A program made the translations under genes and the position numbers. DNA of 64,000 bases from Pacificoceanicola sp049803835 (lineage in GTDB: Bacteria > Pseudomonadota > Alphaproteobacteria > Rhodobacterales > Rhodobacteraceae): positions 1-64,000 of the forward strand of contig NZ_JBNAGK010000005.1 of assembly GCF_049803835.1 (NCBI RefSeq), written 5' to 3'. Under the pieces are notes generated by a model. It was not told where the DNA came from. It did not search any database and was given only the letters and a program-made list of their open reading frames with translations. Shown piece by piece: positions 8,580 through 16,256 of this stretch. Position 1 is the stretch's first letter. The number at the start of each line of letters is the position of its first letter.

Positions 8580-10465
8580 GCGGCCTCCTTGCCGGTTTCG
8601 ACGACGGTGCGGCCACGGGTGACCAGTTGCGGCACGTCGAGAATCAACGCAACCGAGCCGTCCCCGAGGATCGTCGCCCCGGAAAAGATCTTGAGGCCCG
8701 CATGCAGCGGGGACAGTTGCTTGATGACCGTCTGGTTCGAGCCGATGATCCGGTCGACCACCAGCCCGACGCGGCCATCGCTGCTCGTGACGACGATGAC
8801 TTTCTGGTGGGGATCGGGCGCATTCTCGCTTTGCAGAAGCGTGCGCAACCGCAGAACCGGAACCAGGTTCTCGCGAATGTCAAGGAAGGCGTTGCCGCTG
8901 CGAACCGCCGCGTGGGCTGCGGGCAGTTCGACGATTTCATCGACGGCTGCCAGCGGAATGACGAACCGTTCGCCGCCCACCTCGATCAACAGCCCGTCAA
9001 TGATTGCCAGCGTCAGCGGCAGGCGCAGGGTAACCGTCGTGCCGTGACCCGGCTCGCTTGCGACCTCGAGAGAGCCGCGCAGTGCCTCGATCGTGCGGTG
9101 AACGACATCCATGCCGACGCCCCGACCCGACAGTTCGGTTACGGCCTCAGCGGTCGAAAAGCCGGGCTCGAAGATCAGACGGGCGATCTCTTCCTCGGGG
9201 ACGTCGGCCGCCGCTGCAATCAGTCCACGTTCCACCGCGCGCTTCAGGATTGCGTCGCGATTCAGGCCGCGGCCGTCGTCGGCAAGCGAAATCAGCACCT
9301 CGGCGCCCGAATAGCGTGCGGACAGTCGGATCTGGCCCTTGGCCGCCTTGCCCATGGCGACGCGGTCCTCCTCCGCCTCCAGACCGTGATCCACAACGTT
9401 TCGAATGATGTGCATGAGCGGGTCGGTCAGCTGTTCGACCACCGTCTTGTCCAACTCGGTTTCTTCGCCTTCGGTGATGAATTCGATCGGTTTGCCCAAC
9501 TTGGTGGTCAGGTCGTGCACGAGCCTGCGGAACCGCCCGGTGATGGCTCCGATGGGGGTCATGCGGATCGACATCGTTGTGTCGCGCATGGCGGTGGTCA
9601 GGCGCTGGATGTCTTCGGCTACCGTGACGAGGTTCGGGTCTCCCGAATTCGCCGCCAGTTCCAGGAGGCGGGCCTCGGCAATGACCAGTTCACCGACACG
9701 GTTCATCATGTCATCCAGCCTCTCCGCCGGGACCCGCATCAACTGACGCTGCGTGTCCGCGGTGCGGCCGGGTACAGGCGTGTCGACTGACTCCGGATCC
9801 GCTTCGTGCTGTGCCGGGGGAGAAGCGCACTCGAGTTCCAGCCGCAAACCGTCCTCGTGGAACAGGAAAACTGCCCGGATCTGATCCTCGCTGATCTTCG
9901 GGTCGATCTCGCCCTCCCAGCCAAGGTAAAGCCGCATCGGGTCCATCTCGGACAGGGGCGGCAGCTCGTCCAGAACAGGCCGGATGTTGGTAGCGCCCAG
10001 TTTGCGAAGCTCGTCGAGGATAAACTCGGGTTTGCCACCCAGATCGAGAGTCCGGGGGTCCATCCAGAACCGGAACCGCAGCGGCACGCGGGCGGGTTCG
10101 GTGCCAGCCGTCTGCAACATCTCGGCCAGACGGCCCAGGAGCGCGTCGCCCGGCGCGGTCCCGCCCCCGGCGAGAAGGGCCGCAACGTGATCGGATGCCT
10201 CGAGGCTAAGGCCGATCAACGCCGCGTCCAGTTTCACGGAGCCCGCCCGAACCTGTTCGAACGCCGTTTCGAAATCATGCAGGAAGCTGGCGATGTCGTC
10301 GCGGCCGAACATCGCGCCGGACCCTTTGAGGGTGTGCAGGTCCCGAAAGACCTTGTTGATGAGCTCCGCGTTCCGAGGCGCATCGCGCAGGGCCAGCAGA
10401 CCCGCCTCGAGGCTTTCGACCAGGCCCTCGGCCTCAACCCTGAAGACGGTTTCTTCTTCCATCAT
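8576..10465 (-). CDS. cheA: chemotaxis histidine kinase CheA
   Basis: CheA autophosphorylates and passes phosphate to CheY and CheB. The 629-residue protein has an N-terminal Hpt domain with phosphorylated His44 (RDLHTLKGSG), a middle region, a dimerisation helix pair (LDDMMNRVGELVIAEARLLE), an ATPase domain with N box (MHIIRNVVDHGLE) and G boxes (LADDGRGLN, GRGVGMDVV), and a C-terminal CheW-like domain. ATG 10465 overlaps the cheY stop (ATGATGG); a second ATG lies 3 bases on. The longer upstream open frame is the cheY shadow. Confidence 0.95.
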   Translation of the reverse strand: MMEEETVFRVEAEGLVESLEAGLLALRDAPRNAELINKVFRDLHTLKGSGAMFGRDDIASFLHDFETAFEQVRAGSVKLDAALIGLSLEASDHVAALLAGGGTAPGDALLGRLAEMLQTAGTEPARVPLRFRFWMDPRTLDLGGKPEFILDELRKLGATNIRPVLDELPPLSEMDPMRLYLGWEGEIDPKISEDQIRAVFLFHEDGLRLELECASPPAQHEADPESVDTPVPGRTADTQRQLMRVPAERLDDMMNRVGELVIAEARLLELAANSGDPNLVTVAEDIQRLTTAMRDTTMSIRMTPIGAITGRFRRLVHDLTTKLGKPIEFITEGEETELDKTVVEQLTDPLMHIIRNVVDHGLEAEEDRVAMGKAAKGQIRLSARYSGAEVLISLADDGRGLNRDAILKRAVERGLIAAAADVPEEEIARLIFEPGFSTAEAVTELSGRGVGMDVVHRTIEALRGSLEVASEPGHGTTVTLRLPLTLAIIDGLLIEVGGERFVIPLAAVDEIVELPAAHAAVRSGNAFLDIRENLVPVLRLRTLLQSENAPDPHQKVIVVTSSDGRVGLVVDRIIGSNQTVIKQLSPLHAGLKIFSGATILGDGSVALILDVPQLVTRGRTVVETGKEAA

Positions 10466-10830
10466 GCGCCAACGATCCTGCCGACCACGGACAGCAGCTG
10501 TTGCTGGTTGAACGGTTTGATGATCCAACCGATCGCCCCTGCCGAGCGGGCTTTCTCCTTGACGGCAGCCTCGCTTTCCGTGGACAGGAACACCACCGGC
10601 ACCCCCCGGTTCTCCGGTCTGGCCCGGAAAGCCCTGCAAAAGCTGATCCCGTCCATGCGCGGCATGTTCTGATCCGTGATGACCGCGTTGAAACTTGCCC
10701 TCTGGCTGGCATCGAGCGCGCTTTGGCCGTCTTCGGCCGTGTCTACCTGATAACCGGCGGCCTTCAGCGTGTTGGAAACCATGAGACGAACTGAAGTCGA
10801 GTCGTCCACGACAAGGATGCGATGGGCCAT
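10462..10830 (-). CDS. cheY: chemotaxis response regulator CheY
   Basis: A 122-residue single receiver domain with the acidic pair Asp9/Asp10 (ILVVDDS), phospho-acceptor Asp53 in VITDQNMPRMDG, Ser83 at the usual Thr/Ser position (FLSTES) and Lys105 (IIKPFN). Single-domain CheY proteins bind the flagellar motor switch or act as phosphate sinks. Second gene of the leftward operon, 24 bases after the small gene at 10855. Confidence 0.94.
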   Translation of the reverse strand: MAHRILVVDDSTSVRLMVSNTLKAAGYQVDTAEDGQSALDASQRASFNAVITDQNMPRMDGISFCRAFRARPENRGVPVVFLSTESEAAVKEKARSAGAIGWIIKPFNQQQLLSVVGRIVGA

Positions 10831-10854
10831 TTGATGTATCCTGTTGGCTTGAAA

Positions 10855-11109
10855 TCAGTTCGAAAGGGGCATGACGGTGTCGAGAGCCAGTGCCGCCCAA
10901 AGCCGGGCGACCTCCGGATCGTCGAGGAGCGGCTTCGGAGGGGTCTGACCGGCACGCATGGCTGCCAGCAGCAGCTGAGCTCCGATTACATCTGCCGCGC
11001 CTGGCTCCGGCCAGATGGGAGGCTGCGACAGCAGTCCGTCCCTGACCTTTTCGATGTCGGATATCGTCAAATGGAGCGATTGCTCGATCTCTGACATTTC
11101 GGTCCCCAC
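10855..11109 (-). CDS. small protein of unknown function, first gene of the che operon
   Basis: An 84-residue soluble protein (MSEIEQSLHLTISDIEKV...). The C-terminal half, DVIGAQLLLAAMRAG ... DDPEVARLWAALAL, faintly resembles the end of STAS-domain proteins that often head alphaproteobacterial che operons, but the N-terminal half does not fit and the match is weak. ATG 11109 and ATG 11097 (MSEIEQ) are both possible. Position and orientation place it in the che transcription unit; function unassigned. Confidence 0.6.
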   Translation of the reverse strand: MGTEMSEIEQSLHLTISDIEKVRDGLLSQPPIWPEPGAADVIGAQLLLAAMRAGQTPPKPLLDDPEVARLWAALALDTVMPLSN

Positions 11110-11507
11110 AGTTCCGGAAGCGATAGCGACTCTGTCATAGGGGATCGCATTAACGGTGACCTAACAGAGCTCTCAAATATACAGGTGCGCAGCTTGCATG
11201 CGGGCTGTCCGCCGGTGCTGAGGATCTCGAATCATGTCCGCGTGACCGGACCACAGTCCGGAGCAACCCTGCGCTGACTGCATTGGAGTGGCGTGTCAGA
11301 ATCATCAAAGCCTGCGACGACAGAGACGGCGGTGACGGCGCCGACACGTGGTGCCATCATTATAAGACATGGGGTCTCATTTATCTTGGCAACGGCCCCG
11401 ATGCGGCTGACCAAAGCCGCTATTGCTGTCAGGATGTCTCGCCTTGCGCCTGCCGCGGTTTGATGCCGCTCCTCTGATGGCATTTACTGCAGCAAAGAAA
11501 ACGCACT
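11110..11507. other. intergenic: probable che promoter region, otherwise empty
   Basis: About 400 bases between the leftward che operon and a decayed IS. The AT-richer tract near 11145-11185 is the likeliest place for the che promoter, but I see no convincing sigma-70 or sigma-28 consensus. The small open frames here are not supported by any recognisable protein. Confidence 0.4.
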
Positions 11508-11760
11508 ATGGGCGAGACGAAAACGTATGAATTCCGCAAACATGCGGTGCGAATGGCACTGACCAGCAGGCCAAAACGGCGGCAGGTTGCGGATGATTTG
11601 GGCGTCGAGCCGTCGCCTCTGACCAATTGGGAGAAAGCGCTGCGCCACAGGGATTTGGTATCATCCGACGATCGCGCGCTTGCGCGGAAAACCGAACGGC
11701 TTTGACGTGAGAACCACATTCTCCAGAAGGAGCGAGACATCCACCAATTCCGTACAGGGC
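11508..11760 (+). pseudogene. IS3-family transposase orfA pseudogene
   Basis: The frame encodes a typical IS3 orfA helix-turn-helix start (YEFRKHAVRMALTSRP... QVADDLGVEPSPLTNWEKAL), then meets an in-frame TGA at 11704-11706. After the stop the same frame continues as RENHILQKERDIHQFR, which matches the conserved orfA leucine-zipper end (normally 'LRRENrxLrxErdILKKA'). So a nonsense mutation, and loss of orfB, have killed the element. No inverted repeats were identified with confidence. Confidence 0.75.
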
Positions 11761-11835
11761 TGCAGCCCACCTGTCCGCGGTGGTCTTCTCCCCGGAATCC
11801 GGTTCGGTGACCCCCGACGACCGCCAGCAGAACGC

Positions 11836-11975
11836 GCTTAGGGTCATCACGGCGTTGGTTCAGCGCGGGACGAAGATCACCGGCGGCGCCGGCGACGTGA
11901 TCGGCACCTTCGGCAGCGTCATCACGATCCAGCTCCTGCGCAAGGCTCTGGGCCACATCGGGGCACGGGCAAAAC
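11836..11975 (+). pseudogene. remnant of a sugar ABC transporter permease (RbsC type)
   Basis: One frame reads ALVQRGTKITGGAGDVIGTF then GSVITIQLLRKALGHIG. This corresponds to the conserved 'GGTsi.GG.GsviGTllGaliigvl.NGLnllG' region of RbsC/XylH-type permeases. Everything before and after is missing, and charged residues interrupt the membrane segment. It sits directly after the broken IS and before an ATPase fragment, so this is the scar of a deleted transport operon. Confidence 0.5.
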
Positions 11976-12005
11976 CGCCGGGACAACATGACACTACCGC
12001 AGGTT

Positions 12006-12322
12006 GACGACCCGACCGGCGGACCTTGCATGGCAGAGAGCGCCAAAGTGGCGATCTTCGATCAGTACCGCGACCGGCTGGACATCCGCACGCCGGGCTG
12101 GAAGCAGAAGGTCGGCACCCTGTCGGGCGGCAAAAGGCAGAAGATCGTCATCGGCAAATGGCTGCCCACGCACCCCGAGGGACTGATCGTGGCGGAACCG
12201 ACGCGCGGCACGGACGTGGGCTCGAAATCCGAGATCCTCAAACTGCCGCGGGACCAAGTGGCGGCCGGGCGGCCTGACATATGGGCCGCCCCACCTGATC
12301 GCGCACCCGTCATCGTGCCCTG
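12006..12322 (+). pseudogene. remnant of a sugar ABC transporter ATPase (RbsA type, second domain)
   Basis: The frame reads KVGTLSGGKRQKIVIGKWL and then LIVAEPTRGTDVGSKSEILK, which are the ABC signature and Walker B / D-loop region of the second nucleotide-binding domain of RbsA/MglA-type ATPases (family form LSGGNQQKvvlakWL...LilDEPTRGiDVGaKaEI). The Walker B aspartate is changed (VAEP instead of LDEP) and the Walker A part is absent, so it cannot work. The next 84 bases to the small gene at 12407 are non-coding. Confidence 0.7.
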
Positions 12323-12406
12323 ATCCGCGAATCCGGGGAAGACCCATAGGTCGAAATCTGCTACGCTCCGGTTTCGTCTGCGACAGGAAACAGGGGGACT
12401 AGAACG

Positions 12407-12787
12407 ATGTCCGGAACCAAGGGGCACAGCGGTTGCCAGGCCGTTTGCTGGATTTTGAGCGGGATGGTGGGGGTCGGACTGGCTGTCGTGGCCGGTCCGT
12501 TCATCGGCGGACTGTTTGCGGCGGCGCTTGGCGTGATCGTCGTCATCGCCTGCGGCGCATTCCTGCAGCGGCATATCTGCGGGCTGGCGCTGGATGACTG
12601 GGGACCGTTCGAGGGACTCAAGGGTGTACCCGGTTGGGACGCCAACCCGCCATTTGATCCTCCCGCCCGACGACCGGAACCGACGCCGACCAAAGAGCCG
12701 GAACCGTCGGTTGGCATCTCGTCCACCCTGCTGGCCGGAGAAGAGGCGCTGGCGGCAACGAAAGGCAGTTGGCGCTACGAGGGATAG
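12407..12787 (+). CDS. small membrane protein of unknown function
   Basis: A 126-residue protein with a C-x-x-x-CW motif near residue 10, two hydrophobic segments (~14-33, ~35-53: GVGLAVVAGPFIGGLFAAAL and GVIVVIACGAFL) and a proline-rich hydrophilic tail. The layout recalls short membrane-anchored proteins encoded near nuo operons in Rhodobacteraceae, but similarity is not strong enough to assign. It converges on bchP with 6 bases between the ends. It may be a leftover of the decayed region to the left or an unrecognised PGC-border gene. Confidence 0.6.
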   Translation: MSGTKGHSGCQAVCWILSGMVGVGLAVVAGPFIGGLFAAALGVIVVIACGAFLQRHICGLALDDWGPFEGLKGVPGWDANPPFDPPARRPEPTPTKEPEPSVGISSTLLAGEEALAATKGSWRYEG

Positions 12788-12793
12788 ACCGCC

Positions 12794-13978
12794 TCACACC
12801 CGCTCGGCAGAGACCAACCCGGTCAGATGCGCGAGGTTCTTCAGCCCGATGCGCAGATGCGCCATCGGGCGGGCGTGAACCAGCTTCTTGTTCATGTAGG
12901 CTTCGAAGGTCAGGCGCTGCACGTCGATGTCATGACAGAGCGAGACGAACCGTTCGCGGCGGTCGTCGGAGCGGTAATAGGCGTTCTGCATGGAGGCCAG
13001 CACCCGGAACACCGTCTTGTGCTCCCGCATGAACAACCGGCGGGCCAGCCGCAGGTCGCGCACCCGGCCCGAGGCAAGGCAGGCCGCCGCCGCCGTTGCC
13101 GCCACGCGGCCCCCGACCATGGCGTAATAGATGCCTTCGCCTGAACTCGGCGCAACCACCCCCGCCGCATCCCCGGCCAGCACCACGTCGCGACCATTGT
13201 CCCAACGGTCCAGCGGTTTCAGGGGGATGGGTGCCCCCTCGCGCCGGAACGTCTCGCACTCCGCCATGCCGCTGGACTGCCGCAGCGCCGCGGTGGCCTG
13301 TTTCAGATCGACCGCCCGGACCATGGAGCCCATGCCGACACTGGCGTGCCTGCCGTGGGGGAAGACCCAGCCGTAGAAATCCGGCGAAATGCGCCCGTCG
13401 TAAACCACATCGCAGCGGTCCGGATCATATGCGCCCCCCGCAGGCGGCGCGGCGACGATCTCGTGGTAGGCCATGACATAGGGAATGGTATCGCCACCCG
13501 GCACCTCGGCCCGGGCGACACCGGAACGGGCCCCGTCGGCACCGATGATGAGCCGTGTGCTTAGTGGGGTCTCGTCACCTGTTGCCTTGTCGCGGTAGAT
13601 CACCCGTCTCCCGCTTCGACCCCGCTCCACCCGCAGGAAGGTGCCGGTCAGCCGCGTGGCCCCGGCGCTTTCGGCGCGCTCCCGCAGGAAAGCATCGAAA
13701 ACCTCCCGGTCCACCATGCCGACGAAACCGTTCTCGATGGGGATGTCCACCTTGCGCCCGGTCGGCGAGATCATCCGTGCGGTGGTGATCCGCGCCACCA
13801 GCAGATCATCGGGAATGGCGAAATCCGCGATCAGCCGGGGCGGGATGGCCCCGCCGCAGGGCTTGATCCGGCCTTCCCGGTCGAGCAGCGCGACCTTGTG
13901 CCCGGACCGTGCCAGATCCTCTGCGGCCGTCGCTCCGGACGGCCCTCCCCCGACAACGACAACATCAAACATCCGCAT
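12794..13978 (-). CDS. bchP: geranylgeranyl diphosphate / bacteriochlorophyll reductase BchP
   Basis: BchP reduces the geranylgeranyl tail of bacteriochlorophyll a to phytyl in three NADPH-dependent steps. The 394-residue flavoprotein has the N-terminal dinucleotide motif VVVVGGGPSGATAAEDLARS, CGGAIPPRLI, and the second FAD motif VVLAGDAAGVVAPSSGEGI. It is the last gene of the bchG-orf428-bchP unit, starting 4 bases beyond the orf428 stop. Confidence 0.96.
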   Translation of the reverse strand: MRMFDVVVVGGGPSGATAAEDLARSGHKVALLDREGRIKPCGGAIPPRLIADFAIPDDLLVARITTARMISPTGRKVDIPIENGFVGMVDREVFDAFLRERAESAGATRLTGTFLRVERGRSGRRVIYRDKATGDETPLSTRLIIGADGARSGVARAEVPGGDTIPYVMAYHEIVAAPPAGGAYDPDRCDVVYDGRISPDFYGWVFPHGRHASVGMGSMVRAVDLKQATAALRQSSGMAECETFRREGAPIPLKPLDRWDNGRDVVLAGDAAGVVAPSSGEGIYYAMVGGRVAATAAAACLASGRVRDLRLARRLFMREHKTVFRVLASMQNAYYRSDDRRERFVSLCHDIDVQRLTFEAYMNKKLVHARPMAHLRIGLKNLAHLTGLVSAERV

Positions 13979-13981
13979 TGC

Positions 13982-15280
13982 TCACTCCCCCGCCACCATG
14001 ACTGACTGCGGCGCGATGCGGCGTGCACCGATCACGCGCAGCGCCATCAGTCCGGCCAAACCGAACAATCCCGCCTCGGCAACGAAGACCACCCCGAAGG
14101 CGGTCGCATCCGCCGCCACCACATGTCGCATCAGATCGACCGAGGCCGCGCCGAGGAGGCCGCCGAATCCCGCCGCCAAAGCCTGCGCAGCGCCCCAGAG
14201 CCCCATGCGCGTGCCTTCCCTGCGGGCCTGCCCCTCTCCGGCCAGCGCCATCATCGCACCGATGGCAGCGACGGCGAACATGCCGTTGCAGAACCCGAGC
14301 ACGACCACGGCAGGCGTCAGCGCTTGCGGCGCGGTGCCGCTGAGCGCGGGCAGGCCGGCAATCATCATCAACGCGGCCGCCGAACCAAGACATCCGGCCA
14401 CGACCCAACCCCGCAGGCTGCCGATCCGAAGCCCGGTCGCCGCACTGCCCACCGTCAGCATGCCAAGGAACACGCCGCCATTCTGCGCCCCGCTGAGCGC
14501 GGTCGACTGGCCCGGCGTCAGGCCGAAGACCAGGCCGGCGTAGGGTTCGAGGATCAATTCCTGCATGAAATAGGCGACCATCGAGAGCAGCACGAAAATC
14601 GTGAAATGCCGCGCATCCGCATCGGCCCAGACCTCGCGCAGCCCGTCGCGGAACCTCTGGCGCGTATCCGGCACGGCGACCGGTGACAGGCGGCGTTCGA
14701 TGCCGAAAACCGCCAGCACCGTCAACAGTACCGCCCCGAGGCAGACCAACGCCACGATCCGCAGCAGGAGCGCCGGACTGTACGGGTCCAGCATCGCGCC
14801 GACGACACCGGCGGTTACCGCAATCCCGGCGATCATCATCAGCCAGGTGATCGTCGCCGCCGCCGCCCTCCGGCGCGGTTCGGTGGCGCTGGCCAGCAAG
14901 GCAAGCAGCGAGGTGCCAGACGCGCCCACCCCCAGACCGATCAGGGCGTAGGACAAGACGGACAGGAGCAGCGCCCCGGTCGCATGGCCCGGAAACAACG
15001 CGACGCCGACCGCCGCTCCCATCGCGCCCAGCCCCAGCATCACCATTCCGCCGATGATCCAGCGCGTGCGGTGCCCTCCGGTATCCGACAGGAAGCCCCA
15101 CTTCGGGCGGCTGATCTGGATGCCGTAGTGCAGCGCTACCAGAAAGCCGGGCAGCACCGCGGGCAAGGCCAGTTCCACCACCATCAGCCGGTTCAGCGTC
15201 GAGGTGGTCAGCACGACAATCGCGCCAAGCGCCATCTGCACCAACCCCAGCCGGACAATCGAAACCCATCCCAACGTCAT
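13982..15280 (-). CDS. PucC-family MFS transporter (orf428 / 'Bch2')
   Basis: A 432-residue, 12-membrane-segment protein of the BCD/PucC branch of the major facilitator superfamily. The diagnostic segment TTSTLNRLMVVELALPAVLP matches LhaA (27328-28752) in the same place, and FMQELILEPYAGLVFGLTPG is the second family hallmark. Family members sit between bchG and bchP in purple bacteria and are thought to deliver pigment to antenna complexes. ATG 15280 overlaps the bchG stop (ATGA); the longer frame to 15364 is a bchG shadow. Confidence 0.93.
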   Translation of the reverse strand: MTLGWVSIVRLGLVQMALGAIVVLTTSTLNRLMVVELALPAVLPGFLVALHYGIQISRPKWGFLSDTGGHRTRWIIGGMVMLGLGAMGAAVGVALFPGHATGALLLSVLSYALIGLGVGASGTSLLALLASATEPRRRAAAATITWLMMIAGIAVTAGVVGAMLDPYSPALLLRIVALVCLGAVLLTVLAVFGIERRLSPVAVPDTRQRFRDGLREVWADADARHFTIFVLLSMVAYFMQELILEPYAGLVFGLTPGQSTALSGAQNGGVFLGMLTVGSAATGLRIGSLRGWVVAGCLGSAAALMMIAGLPALSGTAPQALTPAVVVLGFCNGMFAVAAIGAMMALAGEGQARREGTRMGLWGAAQALAAGFGGLLGAASVDLMRHVVAADATAFGVVFVAEAGLFGLAGLMALRVIGARRIAPQSVMVAGE

Positions 15281-16188
15281 GGCAGTCCTCCCATCGTCCG
15301 CAGGGCGAAAGCCGTGACCATCATCCCTGCGACATACATCGTGACCCCGGTGGCGTTGTACCACGGGGCCCTGTCCTTCGGATTGCGCAGCAGCACCTGC
15401 ATGGCCTTCACCTGTCCGGCCAGCAGCACGGCCACCGCAAGCGCATGAAACGGACGGTCCCAGAGGGCGAGGCAGCCGATCACCGCCACCTGCGGCACTG
15501 CCATCACAATACAGGCCACCCGCGCCGCGCGGTCCGGACCGAGGGTGACGGGCAACGAGTTCACGCCCGTCAGGCGATCCCCGTGCAATGCCTTGAAATC
15601 GTTGAGGGTCATGATCCCGTGCGCGCCCAGCGCATAGAGCAGGCCCAGCGCGATCACCGGCCAGGACGGCAGGCCGCCACTCAGCACCGCCGCGCCGGTG
15701 AACCAGGGCAGGCCCTCATAACACAGTCCGACCAGTCCCGGCCCCCAGATCCCGGAGCGTTTCAGCCGCACCGGCTCGGCGGAATAGGCCCAGGCGGCCA
15801 AGATGCCCACAACCGTCGCGCCAAAGCCCCAAGGTCCGAGCAACGCACCGAAGGCCAGCGCAAGCGCGCTCATGGCCAGTGCGATCCACAGGCCCCAGTA
15901 ACCGGGAACCTGCCCGGAAGGGATCGGGCGGTGGGGTTCGTTGATGGCGTCGACGTGCCGGTCGCACCAGTCGTTGGCGGCCTGGCTCATGGCGCAGACG
16001 ATCGGCCCCGCCAGAACCATGCCCGCAAGGACCAGCCACGGCGCCTCGGCAAACGATTCCCCGGACGCCACAGCACCGCAGAGATAGGCCCAGACCGGCG
16101 GAAACCATGTGATCGGTTTCAGCAGGGTCAACACGGCACGGGGGCGCGGCGTGCGTCGGGCAGACTGTATGTCTAACGTGACACTCAT
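15277..16188 (-). CDS. bchG: bacteriochlorophyll synthase BchG
   Basis: BchG attaches the geranylgeranyl (or phytyl) tail to bacteriochlorophyllide a. The 303-residue UbiA-type prenyltransferase has the first Asp-rich motif NDWCDRHVDAINEP and the second DFKALHGDRLTGVNSLPVT, with about nine membrane segments. ATG 16188 is chosen over the TTG at 16209 because a PpsR operator (16191-16208) sits directly before it. No Shine-Dalgarno sequence is visible. Confidence 0.95.
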   Translation of the reverse strand: MSVTLDIQSARRTPRPRAVLTLLKPITWFPPVWAYLCGAVASGESFAEAPWLVLAGMVLAGPIVCAMSQAANDWCDRHVDAINEPHRPIPSGQVPGYWGLWIALAMSALALAFGALLGPWGFGATVVGILAAWAYSAEPVRLKRSGIWGPGLVGLCYEGLPWFTGAAVLSGGLPSWPVIALGLLYALGAHGIMTLNDFKALHGDRLTGVNSLPVTLGPDRAARVACIVMAVPQVAVIGCLALWDRPFHALAVAVLLAGQVKAMQVLLRNPKDRAPWYNATGVTMYVAGMMVTAFALRTMGGLP

Positions 16189-16190
16189 GA

Positions 16191-16208
16191 TGTCAATTAA
16201 ACTATACA
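16191..16208. promoter_or_regulatory. PpsR operator upstream of bchG
   Basis: Exact TGT-N12-ACA palindrome TGTCAATTAAACTATACA, ending 2 bases before the bchG start codon. A TATAGT on the minus strand within the site could serve as a -10 box, so bound PpsR would block the bchG-orf428-bchP promoter. The site's closeness to the ATG would leave only a very short 5' leader. Confidence 0.7.
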
Positions 16209-16241
16209 ATCATCCTTGCGCATAGTGCTATTTTCGGGAAA

Positions 16242-16255
16242 CCGCCGTGTGGCGG
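16242..16255 (-). terminator. weak hairpin after ppsR
   Basis: A 5-bp stem CCGCC / GGCGG with a 4-base loop begins 1 base after the ppsR stop codon and is followed on the minus strand by TTTCCCG. It may reduce read-through from ppsR into bchG; the short stem makes this uncertain. Confidence 0.35.
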
Positions 16256-16256
16256 G

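Noticed and set aside
8555..9790. Plus-strand 411-codon frame
   Set aside because: Antisense to cheA, which has all expected kinase motifs.
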